Of a stretch of 5,032 nucleotides of DNA, positions 1 through 5,032 are shown in pieces. The DNA is from Solirubrobacterales bacterium (GTDB taxonomy: Bacteria > Actinomycetota > Thermoleophilia > Solirubrobacterales > Solirubrobacteraceae), in the NCBI GenBank assembly GCA_019240015.1, contig JAFAZB010000125.1, positions 1 to 5,032 of the forward strand, read 5' to 3'. Numbering within the stretch: position 1 is the first letter of the stretch; each line of letters begins with the position of its first letter. Under the pieces are notes generated by a model. It was not told the origin of the DNA and searched no databases. It worked only from the letters and a program-made list of their open reading frames with translations. The position numbers and the translations under genes were made by a program.

Positions 1-891
1 CACCTGCCGCTCTCGCGCGCCTCGCAGGAGTGGATCTTCCTCTGCTTCGCGGTCGCGTTCCTGGTCAAGATGCCGCTGGTCCCGTTCCACGGCTGGCTCG
101 CCGACGGCTACAAGTCGATGCCGATTCCGGCGGTGGCGGTGTTCTCCGGCGTGGTCGCCAAGGTCGCCGCCTACGGCTTCCTGCGAATCGTGCTGCCGCT
201 GTTCCCCTACGCCGCGACCCACTACCAGACGCTCTTGCTGCTGATCGCGCTGCTGTCGATCCTGTGGGCCACGGCGCTGGCGTTCACGACTCCCGACGCC
301 CGGCTGGTGGTTGCCTACTCGAGCGTCGCGCAGCTCGGCTTCATCACCTTGGGGATCTTCTCGCTGCGCCCTGAAGGGGGCCAGGGAGCGGTGCTCCAGA
401 TGGTCAACCACGGACTGGTCACGGCGCCCATGTTCTTCATCGTCGCGGCGCTCGCGGCGCGCACCGGGGGGTCCGAGAACCTGCGCGATATGGGGGGTGC
501 CGCATTCCGCGCGCCGATCCTGGCGACCCTGTTCCTGATCGTCTCGCTGGCGATGCTGGCGATGCCCGGCTCGTCCAACTTCATCGGGGAGTTCATGATC
601 CTGCTCGGCGTGTTCAAGGCCAAGCTGGCGATCGCCGCAATCGCGTTCGTGGGGGTCGTGGGGGCCGCGGTGTACGCCTTGCGGCTGTTCATCGGCTCGA
701 TGCACAACCGCGTCGGCAAGCAGGTCGCGACGCGCGAGCTCGGACTCGCCGACGGCGCGGCGATCGTCCCGATCGTCGCCGTGATCGTGGTGTTGGCGTT
801 CTATCCGCAGTTCGTGCTGCGGCGCACGGAGCCATCGGTGAAGGCCTCGATTCCCGCCGCCCAGCTGCCCGTCGCGGAAGCCGCGCGATGA
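1..891 (+). CDS. nuoM: NADH-quinone oxidoreductase subunit M, C-terminal part (5' end outside window)
   Basis: NuoM is an antiporter-like proton-pumping subunit in the membrane arm of complex I (NADH:quinone oxidoreductase). The open frame runs from base 1 to TGA 889-891, giving 296 residues. By comparison with E. coli NuoM (509 residues) about 210 N-terminal residues are missing. Numbered from the window edge, K23 (in FLVKMPLVPFHGW) aligns with the proton-path Lys234 of E. coli, K54 (VVAKVAAYG) with Lys265, H137 lies in the conserved NHG segment, and E197 (NFIGEFMIL) aligns with Glu407. About eight membrane segments are visible: 10-33, 42-68, 77-96, 102-121, 129-153, 173-206, 209-234 and 253-272. 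They correspond to TM7-TM14. After K23 the usual PDAH-type stretch reads ADGYKSMP, which may be a lineage variant. The stop overlaps the nuoN start, so the two are co-translated. NuoL and MrpD homologues share the fold, but the EFMIL and FYPQ segments and the following nuoN favour NuoM. Confidence 0.96.
   Translation, partial: HLPLSRASQEWIFLCFAVAFLVKMPLVPFHGWLADGYKSMPIPAVAVFSGVVAKVAAYGFLRIVLPLFPYAATHYQTLLLLIALLSILWATALAFTTPDARLVVAYSSVAQLGFITLGIFSLRPEGGQGAVLQMVNHGLVTAPMFFIVAALAARTGGSENLRDMGGAAFRAPILATLFLIVSLAMLAMPGSSNFIGEFMILLGVFKAKLAIAAIAFVGVVGAAVYALRLFIGSMHNRVGKQVATRELGLADGAAIVPIVAVIVVLAFYPQFVLRRTEPSVKASIPAAQLPVAEAAR
876..891 (+). promoter_or_regulatory. nuoN ribosome binding site and ATGA stop/start overlap
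   Basis: A partial Shine-Dalgarno match, GGAAG (876-880), lies seven bases before the nuoN ATG (888-890). That ATG shares ATGA with the nuoM stop TGA (889-891). This arrangement is typical of translational coupling between adjacent subunits of one complex and supports 888 as the true nuoN start. Confidence 0.7.
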
Positions 892-2501
892 ACGTCGTCG
901 CTGCGGTCCACCGCGCCGTGCACCACCTCGCCGGCCCGCACATCGACTGGGTGGGACTGTCTCCGTTCCTGGCGCTCACGATCGGGGCGCTTGCGGTGCT
1001 GCTGATCGGGCTGTTGCGCAGCCCGCTGGCCAGGGAGCGGATCGTGCCGCTCGCGAGCATCCTGGCGCTGGTGTGCTCGATCGCGTTCGAGATCGCGCGC
1101 TTCAAGCACCACGCCGCGATCGTGTCCGGGGCGCTCGAAATCGACGACCTGGCGCTGACGCTCGACCTGATCTTCTCGGTCGCCGCGCTGGCGGCCGTGC
1201 TGCTCTCGTTCCGGATCTCCGCTCCCGCGCATGCCGGCCACGGCGAGTACCACTCGCTGCTGCTGTTCAGCGTGCTGGGGATGAACGTGCTGGTCTCGGC
1301 GCAGAATCTGGTCACGCTGTTCATCGGGATCGAGCTGCTTTCGATCCCGCTGTACGTGCTGTGCGCGTCCGAGTTCCGGCGCGAGGGCTCGCTCGAGTCG
1401 GGGCTCAAGTACCTGGTGATCGGATCGGTCGGCTCGGCGACGCTCGTCTACGGGCTGGCGCTGATCTACGGCGCCACCGGCTCGACCGACTTCGCCACGA
1501 TCGGCAACGCGGTCTCGGTCGGCAAGCAGTTCGGCGGGATCCTCGGTGACCCGCTCCTGCTGACCGGCCTGGGACTGGTCATCGTGGGGTTCGCGTTCAA
1601 GGCTTCGGTGGCGCCGTTTCATCAGTGGACCCCCGACGTCTACGAGGGCGCGCCCACGCCGATCACGGCATTCATGGCGACCGCCACCAAGGCGGCGGCG
1701 CTGGGCGTGTTCCTGCGCTTCTTCGACGTCGCGGCGATCGGCGCCCAGAACAAATGGGCACCGCTGATCGCCGCGATCGCGGCGATCACGATCGTGGTCG
1801 GCAACGTCGGTGCGCTCGGTCAGTCCTCGCTGAAGCGGATGCTGGGCTACTCCGGCGTCGCGCAGGCGGGCTACATGCTCGGCGGGGTGGTGGTCGGCAG
1901 CCAGCTCGGGGTCCAGGCCACGGTGCTCTATCTGGGCGTGTACCTGGCGATGAACCTGACCGCGTTCGCCGTGGTCGTCGCCCAGGAGCGCGAGGTTCCA
2001 GCCGCCCGCGAAGGCGAGCCCGGGAGCGACGACCTCTCGATCCTGGCCGGGCTCGGCGCCCGCAGCCCATGGCTGGCCTGGCCGATGACGGTGGCGATGC
2101 TGTCGCTGGCCGGGATCCCCGGCACGGTTGGGTTCATCGGCAAGTTCCAGCTGATCCACGCACTGATCGACGGCGACTACACCTGGCTGGCGATCGTGCT
2201 CGTGATCGGGTCGATGATCTCGCTCGGCTACTACCTGAGGGTGGTGGCGACGATGTGGATGGGCGCCACCGCGGCCCCCGCCCCGGCCGCCGCCGGCGGG
2301 GGGGCGCTGGCGCCGATCGCCGGCGGCTCCCCCGCAGCGGACGCCGGCGCCTGGCCCACCCCGGCCCGCTCGATCCCGTATCCCGAGGTGGCCTTCGTGG
2401 CGCTGCTGTTCGCCGCCGCGAGCGTGTTCTTCGGCATCGTCCCCTCGCCGCTGTTCCACCTCGCCGCCCACGCGGGCCACGCGCTCAACGGCATCTTCTA
2501 G
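888..2501 (+). CDS. nuoN: NADH-quinone oxidoreductase subunit N
   Basis: NuoN is the third antiporter-like subunit of complex I. It carries a proton channel in the membrane arm and sits nearest the quinone module. The protein has 537 residues, longer than E. coli NuoN (485). It shows about 14 hydrophobic segments and the family's charged residues: E149 (GIELLSIPLY, equivalent to E. coli Glu133), K174 (Lys158), K238 in FKASVAPFHQWTPDVYEGAP (Lys217), K268 (Lys247), K316 in SLKRMLGYS (Lys295) and K419 in GFIGKF (Lys395). All are present, so the pump looks intact. The extra length lies at the N-terminus (about 16 residues) and in an Ala/Gly/Pro-rich loop, residues 459-495, between TM13 and TM14. 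The C-terminus ends in a His-bearing tail (FHLAAHAGHALNGIF). The start at 888 is set by the ATGA overlap with nuoM. No nuo gene follows, so this is probably the operon end. Equivalences rest on remembered E. coli sequence. Confidence 0.97.
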   Translation: MNVVAAVHRAVHHLAGPHIDWVGLSPFLALTIGALAVLLIGLLRSPLARERIVPLASILALVCSIAFEIARFKHHAAIVSGALEIDDLALTLDLIFSVAALAAVLLSFRISAPAHAGHGEYHSLLLFSVLGMNVLVSAQNLVTLFIGIELLSIPLYVLCASEFRREGSLESGLKYLVIGSVGSATLVYGLALIYGATGSTDFATIGNAVSVGKQFGGILGDPLLLTGLGLVIVGFAFKASVAPFHQWTPDVYEGAPTPITAFMATATKAAALGVFLRFFDVAAIGAQNKWAPLIAAIAAITIVVGNVGALGQSSLKRMLGYSGVAQAGYMLGGVVVGSQLGVQATVLYLGVYLAMNLTAFAVVVAQEREVPAAREGEPGSDDLSILAGLGARSPWLAWPMTVAMLSLAGIPGTVGFIGKFQLIHALIDGDYTWLAIVLVIGSMISLGYYLRVVATMWMGATAAPAPAAAGGGALAPIAGGSPAADAGAWPTPARSIPYPEVAFVALLFAAASVFFGIVPSPLFHLAAHAGHALNGIF

Positions 2502-2547
2502 GGAGCTTTGCGTTTGGCCGGGGGCGGAACCCGGGTAGCGGCTTGCC
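2502..2547. other. nuoN-to-small-ORF gap, no clear terminator
   Basis: This 46-nt gap holds one short inverted repeat, CCGGG (2518-2522) against CCCGG (2530-2534), with a 7-nt loop and no T-run. That is too weak to call a terminator. A TTTGGC-N17-TAGCGG arrangement (2513-2541) looks faintly like a promoter but lacks the final T of the -10 box. Read-through transcription from nuoN into the small gene is possible. Confidence 0.3.
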
Positions 2548-2784
2548 ATGGAAGAGCGGCGCTCCGACACCGAGGAGACCTACGGCCACGAGGACCCGCC
2601 CGGCGGAGTCTCGGACCAGAACGCCGAGGAGTCCCCGGGACAGCACGGCGAGGGCGGGGGCTCGGGCAAGCGCCGCTCCGGCGGCGGCCAGGACGAGGAC
2701 TCCGGCGGCGGCCAGGACGAGGACTCCGGCGGCGAGGCGGGCGAAGGCTCGCAGTCGACCGGGCATCCCGAGAGCGCCGGCTAG
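2548..2784 (+). CDS. Small acidic Gly/Ser-rich hypothetical protein with internal tandem repeat
   Basis: I do not recognise a family for this 78-residue protein. It holds 13 Glu and 7 Asp against 4 Arg and 1 Lys, about 21 Gly and 10 Ser. It has no Cys or Trp and only one aliphatic residue (a Val), so it should be soluble and disordered, with a net charge near -15. Residues 44-59 carry two perfect copies of SGGGQDED, followed by SGGE, which begins a third. Evidence for coding is the near-absolute G/C at codon third positions (exceptions are two GGA and one GAA) and the lack of any other good gene in this gap. An in-frame TAG at 2536-2538 with no start codon after it makes ATG 2548 the first usable start. 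The ribosome site is weak. No signal peptide or membrane segment is seen. The opposite strand gives a Val/Leu/Ala-rich reading that is explained as the complement of Asp/Glu/Gly codons. Confidence 0.6.
   Translation: MEERRSDTEETYGHEDPPGGVSDQNAEESPGQHGEGGGSGKRRSGGGQDEDSGGGQDEDSGGEAGEGSQSTGHPESAG
2677..2734 (+). repeat. 24-bp tandem repeat, about 2.4 copies
   Basis: Two identical 24-bp units occupy 2677-2700 and 2701-2724. A third copy begins at 2725 and matches for 10 bases (TCCGGCGGCG) before diverging. The unit is a multiple of three and encodes SGGGQDED in the small acidic protein, so copy-number change would lengthen or shorten the protein by 8 residues without a frameshift. Confidence 0.95.
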
Positions 2785-2825
2785 CAAGACGCCTGGCGCG
2801 CCTCGCGGGTCGGGCACAAAGGCGC

Positions 2826-2831
2826 TAGCCT
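2826..2831 (+). promoter_or_regulatory. Candidate -10 box upstream of the DUF1906 gene
   Basis: TAGCCT fits the TANNNT -10 pattern of high-GC actinomycetes. It would place a transcription start near 2838-2841 and give a leader of roughly 20-25 nt before ATG 2862. No convincing -35 hexamer is seen at the expected spacing (the sequence there is around TCGCGG). The same bases supply the in-frame stop TAG 2826-2828 that bounds the downstream reading frame. Confidence 0.25.
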
Positions 2832-2861
2832 CGGCCGCCGGTTGGTCTTTTCGCAGCAAGC

Positions 2862-4832
2862 ATGCTCATCTTGAGACGTGGGCACAGCGGGGTTCGGCGC
2901 GCGGGTCGCGCGATCGCGCCGCGGTTGGGGCTGGCGCTGCTGGCCGCGCTGGCGAGCTGGGCGCTCCCGGCTGAGGCTTCGGCCGGGGCCAGCACCAAGC
3001 TGGTTCGCTATCACGGCTACGCGCTGGTGGTTCCCGCGCGCTGGCCGGTGTACGACCTGAGTGCCGATCCGCGGGTCTGCGTCCGCTTCGACCGCCATGC
3101 GTTGTACCTGGGTCGCCCGAGCGCCGAGCAGCGCTGCCCCGCGCACGCGGCGGGGCGCACCGAGGCGATCCTGCTCGAGCCGCTCACCGCTCATGGCGCA
3201 GGCGCGGGCGGGGGCGCGGGCGGGGCGGTGCTCCCCGGCGCCCCCGGCGCTGGCGTGGCCGGCGGCCCCGGCCCCCCGAGTGCGGGCGGCCAGGGATCGC
3301 TCGCCCAGTTGCTGCTGCCCGCCCATGGCCTCGCCGTCACCGCGACCTGGTCGAGCTCCCCGCAGACGGTCGCGCGGGCGCTCGGCGTCCGCTCGCTGGC
3401 CAGCTCGCCCGCATCGGCGAGGGCCGCCGAGGCGCCGCCGCCGGCACGCGCCCGGGCCGCCAGCGCCGCCAGCGTCTACACCGGGCTCGGCTTCGACGCG
3501 TGCTCGGCCCCCAGCCCCGGCGACATGGCGGCGTGGAGCTCCTCCCCCTACCGCGCGATCGGGATCTACATCGGCGGCACCAACATGGCCTGCTCGCAGC
3601 CCAACCTGACCGCCGGCTGGACGAGCGGCGAGACCGCCGCCGGCTGGCACCTGATCCCGACCTACGTCGGCCTCCAGGCCCCCACCAACAGCTGCGGATG
3701 TGCCTCGATCGTGCCGAGCCAGGCCTCGGCGCAAGGAGCCGCCGCCGCCAGCGACGCGGTCACGCACGCCCAGGCGCTGGGGCTCGGCCCCGGCAGCCCG
3801 ATCTATGACGACATGGAGGCGTACCAGACGGGCTCGCCCAACACCGCGGCGGTGCTCAACTTCCTCTCGGCCTGGACCGCGGGCTTGCACGCGGCCGGCT
3901 ACACCTCGGGCGTGTACGGCAACGCCAACTCCGCGATCAGCGACATGATCGCCGCCCGGGGCACCGGCTTCCAGGAGCCCGACGACATCTGGATCGCGGA
4001 CTGGAACGGCGAGCACACGACCAGCGATCCCTACGTCCCGAGCAGCGACTGGTCCGCGCACCAGCGGCTGCACCAATACAGCGGCGGCGCCAACGAGACC
4101 CACGGCGGCGTCACGCTCAACATCGATGGCGACTACCTCGATGGCGCGACCGTCGGCGCCACCTCGATACCCGACGGCACCTTCGTCCAGGTCGCCGGCC
4201 AGCCGGCTGTGTGGTTGATCGCGGGCGGAGCGCCGCTGTACGTGAGCAGCTGGAGCCCGTTCGGCGGACCCCAGCCCTACACGATCATCAGCGCCCAGCA
4301 GTTCAGCTCGCTGAATCCCTATCCGGCCAACGGCACGTTCCTCGCCACCAGCACCAGGGGCGTGTTCCGGGTGGTGGGCGGGGCGCCGTTCGGGATCCGC
4401 AGCTGGTCGCTCTACGGGGTCGTGCTGCCATCGATCACGATCGACCCCTGGAACATCCTCAACATCTCAAATCCGGCCGCCCACCTGCGCACCGCTCCGG
4501 TCGATGGAACGGTGGTCCAGGGGCTGCCATCGCATCGCTTCTGGGTCTTCTACGGCGGGCGGCGCGAGCCGTCGCTGCCGAGCACGCGCGCCTTCTCGGT
4601 CGACGACGCAACGCTGGCGATCTTCCCCCTGATCACCTGCGTGGTCCCCAACCTCCGGCACCTGACGGTCGCCCAGGCCCGGGCCGCGCTGAACCGGGCC
4701 CACTGCGAGCTTGGCAAGACCCACCGGCCGCGCCGCGCGCCCGCCCACCGCACGCTGCACGTCGTCGGCCAATCGCCGCGCGCGCGCAGCACCCACGCCG
4801 CCAACCACCGCGTCGCGATCACGCTCGGGTGA
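2862..4832 (+). CDS. Secreted DUF1906 (Rv2525c-like glycoside-hydrolase-like) protein with triple repeat and PASTA-like C-terminus
   Basis: This 656-residue exported protein is probably a cell-wall-associated enzyme or binder. Residues 1-40 form a signal peptide: Arg-rich n-region, hydrophobic core LGLALLAALASWALP, AEASA cleavage site. Residues 43-110 form a small domain with C73 and C92, then a Gly/Ala/Pro linker (112-145) and an Ala/Pro/Arg stretch (about 175-203). Residues 206-432 match DUF1906, a TIM barrel related to GH25 lysozymes. Hallmarks are GFDAC (D212, C214), RAIGIYIGG, LIPTYVG, YDDMEAY (D316, D317, E319), DDIWIADW (374-381), HQYSG and NIDGDYLD (D422, D424). Residues 437-592 hold three degenerate repeats. 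Residues 593-656 resemble a PASTA domain (CVVPNLRHLTVAQARAALNRAHCELG, then VVGQSPRA), which binds peptidoglycan or muropeptides in other proteins. The mature chain has eight Cys, compatible with disulfides. ATG 2862 is the first start after in-frame TAG 2826; the ribosome site is weak. Hydrolase activity is unproven, since Rv2525c itself is only glycosidase-like. Confidence 0.9.
   Translation: MLILRRGHSGVRRAGRAIAPRLGLALLAALASWALPAEASAGASTKLVRYHGYALVVPARWPVYDLSADPRVCVRFDRHALYLGRPSAEQRCPAHAAGRTEAILLEPLTAHGAGAGGGAGGAVLPGAPGAGVAGGPGPPSAGGQGSLAQLLLPAHGLAVTATWSSSPQTVARALGVRSLASSPASARAAEAPPPARARAASAASVYTGLGFDACSAPSPGDMAAWSSSPYRAIGIYIGGTNMACSQPNLTAGWTSGETAAGWHLIPTYVGLQAPTNSCGCASIVPSQASAQGAAAASDAVTHAQALGLGPGSPIYDDMEAYQTGSPNTAAVLNFLSAWTAGLHAAGYTSGVYGNANSAISDMIAARGTGFQEPDDIWIADWNGEHTTSDPYVPSSDWSAHQRLHQYSGGANETHGGVTLNIDGDYLDGATVGATSIPDGTFVQVAGQPAVWLIAGGAPLYVSSWSPFGGPQPYTIISAQQFSSLNPYPANGTFLATSTRGVFRVVGGAPFGIRSWSLYGVVLPSITIDPWNILNISNPAAHLRTAPVDGTVVQGLPSHRFWVFYGGRREPSLPSTRAFSVDDATLAIFPLITCVVPNLRHLTVAQARAALNRAHCELGKTHRPRRAPAHRTLHVVGQSPRARSTHAANHRVAITLG
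4170..4637 (+). repeat. Three degenerate ~50-residue protein repeats within the DUF1906 protein
   Basis: Units begin near residues 437, 488 and 546 of the DUF1906 protein. Units 1 and 2 share D/N-G-T-F, then V/F-x-x-x-GGAP at 455-458 and 506-509, then S-W exactly nine residues after the first Gly of GGAP (W464, W515). Unit 3 keeps DGT (548-550) and GG (565-566) at the same distance but has lost AP and SW. The pattern suggests short beta-strand blades of a propeller or sandwich. The DNA itself is not repetitive, so the duplication is old. Confidence 0.6.
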
Positions 4833-4840
4833 ACGTCCGC

Positions 4841-4866
4841 GCGCCCGCCGGCCGCCCGCCGGGCGC
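4841..4866. terminator. Possible GC hairpin after the DUF1906 gene
   Basis: GCGCCCG (4841-4847) pairs perfectly with CGGGCGC (4860-4866) around a 12-nt loop, starting 8 nt after the stop codon. There is no T-run, so it is not a canonical intrinsic terminator. Hairpins of this type arise easily by chance in sequence this GC-rich. Confidence 0.25.
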
Positions 4867-4885
4867 CGGCCGCGCCAAGCCGCGC

Positions 4886-4913
4886 CTGAGCGCGCCGGGG
4901 CCGGCGCTACGAT
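4886..4913 (+). promoter_or_regulatory. Candidate promoter of thyX
   Basis: TACGAT (4908-4913) fits the actinobacterial TANNNT -10 box. It ends nine bases before ATG 4923, so transcription would start at or just before the start codon. CTGAGC (4886-4891), 16 nt upstream of the -10, is a partial match to TTGACN. There is no Shine-Dalgarno sequence between the -10 and the ATG, which fits a leaderless or near-leaderless mRNA, common in actinobacteria. Confidence 0.45.
4892..4907. repeat. Inverted repeat in the thyX promoter spacer
   Basis: GCGCCGG (4892-4898) and CCGGCGC (4901-4907) form a perfect 7-bp inverted repeat separated by GG. It fills the spacer between the proposed -35 and -10 elements, a place where a repressor operator could sit. 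GC-only palindromes are expected by chance here, so a regulatory role is speculative. Confidence 0.3.
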
Positions 4914-4922
4914 CCGCCGCCC

Positions 4923-5032
4923 ATGCGGTACCCGGTCGAGAGCTTCTCGGACTCGGAGCGGGAGCGTCTCGCTCGCCACTTCAGCAACCTCGACCGCCCG
5001 GTGTTCGCGCTCGTCAACCTGCCGGAGACGGT
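4923..5032 (+). CDS. thyX: FAD-dependent thymidylate synthase, N-terminal fragment (continues past window)
   Basis: The first 36 codons of a gene cut by the window end are present. Its segments NLDRPVFALVNLPET and the acidic/Arg stretch FSDSERERLARHF resemble the N-terminus of the long (about 500-residue) ThyX-type proteins of Thermoleophilia, in which a KGALFARYSR-type segment would follow. ThyX converts dUMP to dTMP in the cytoplasm using methylene-tetrahydrofolate, NADPH and FAD. The catalytic ThyX motif (RHRxxSxNExSxR type) lies beyond the window, so the call rests on the N-terminus alone. The start is well bounded: an in-frame TGA occurs at 4887-4889, and no ATG, GTG or TTG lies between it and ATG 4923. 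No functional link with the preceding secreted protein is apparent. Confidence 0.7.
   Translation, partial: MRYPVESFSDSERERLARHFSNLDRPVFALVNLPET

Noticed and set aside
2518..2534. Inverted repeat CCGGG/CCCGG as a nuo operon terminator
   Set aside because: Only 5 bp of stem with no T-run; expected by chance at this GC content.
801..2570. 589-residue open frame on the minus strand opposite nuoN
   Set aside because: It covers a clear, intact nuoN on the other strand. Its composition (Arg/Asp/Gln/His-rich, no domain) is what the complement of GC-rich membrane-protein codons yields.
2677..2734. CRISPR-like array
   Set aside because: The 24-bp units are directly adjacent with no spacers and lie in frame within a coding region.
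2779..2830. GGCTAGC (2779-2785) and GCTAGCC (2824-2830) as an operator pair
   Set aside because: The 7-bp match is built on the palindrome GCTAGC, one copy covers a stop codon and the other the putative -10 box; nothing else supports it.
2485..2859. 124-residue minus-strand frame with hydrophobic VLVLAAAG repeats, resembling a membrane protein
   Set aside because: The hydrophobic repeats are the complement of GAC/GAG/GGC codons in the tandem repeat. It also overlaps the nuoN end and the candidate promoter.
1625..2974. 449-residue + strand open frame spanning the end of nuoN, the small gene and the start of the DUF1906 gene
   Set aside because: It is an Arg/Gly-rich alternative-frame reading that would overlap three better-supported genes; long spurious frames are normal at this GC content.
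2862..2985. Twin-arginine (Tat) export signal in the DUF1906 protein
   Set aside because: The n-region has RR pairs (residues 5-6 and 12-13), but neither is followed by the usual x-F-L-K type context. A general Sec-type signal is the safer reading, although Rv2525c itself is reported as Tat-exported.
2781..4103. 440-residue open frame on the minus strand opposite the DUF1906 gene
   Set aside because: The + strand frame has a signal peptide and recognisable domain motifs. The minus frame is low-complexity Gly/Ala/Arg with no recognisable family.
4467..4979. 170-residue minus-strand frame across the end of the DUF1906 gene and the start of thyX
   Set aside because: It runs opposite a convincing PASTA-like domain and the thyX start, with no recognisable motifs.

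Overview
The window is very GC-rich and densely coded. The five coding regions it contains are all on the + strand, and almost every codon ends in G or C. It suggests a high-GC actinomycete. The wording of the complex I subunits, of the secreted DUF1906 protein and of the ThyX N-terminus resembles Thermoleophilia (Solirubrobacterales-type) proteins from memory. That placement is an inference, not a computed result.

Layout. Positions 1-891 hold the C-terminal part of NuoM, cut by the window edge. It overlaps by ATGA (888-891) with a complete NuoN (888-2501). These are two of the three antiporter-like, proton-pumping membrane subunits of respiratory complex I, and nuoN is normally the last gene of the nuo operon. 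A 360-nt stretch follows, holding a small, acidic, Gly/Ser-rich, probably disordered protein (2548-2784) with an in-frame 24-bp tandem repeat. A short gap with a weak promoter candidate then leads to a 656-residue secreted protein (2862-4832). Its parts are a signal peptide, a Cys-containing N-terminal domain, a Gly/Ala/Pro linker, a DUF1906 (Rv2525c-like, glycoside-hydrolase-like TIM barrel) domain, three degenerate repeats of about 50 residues, and a C-terminal PASTA-like domain. After 90 nt rich in GC palindromes, with a plausible leaderless-type promoter, the first 36 codons of a FAD-dependent thymidylate synthase (ThyX) begin at 4923 and run off the window.

How the genes relate. nuoM and nuoN are translationally coupled and act together in the inner membrane. 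The secreted protein looks like a cell-envelope protein that may bind or process peptidoglycan or another wall polysaccharide. thyX makes dTMP. The last three genes show no obvious functional link to complex I. No mobile element, CRISPR array, tRNA or rRNA is visible. The most distinctive items are the composite secreted DUF1906/repeat/PASTA protein and the small repeat-bearing acidic protein. Nothing here amounts to a clearly new multi-gene system.
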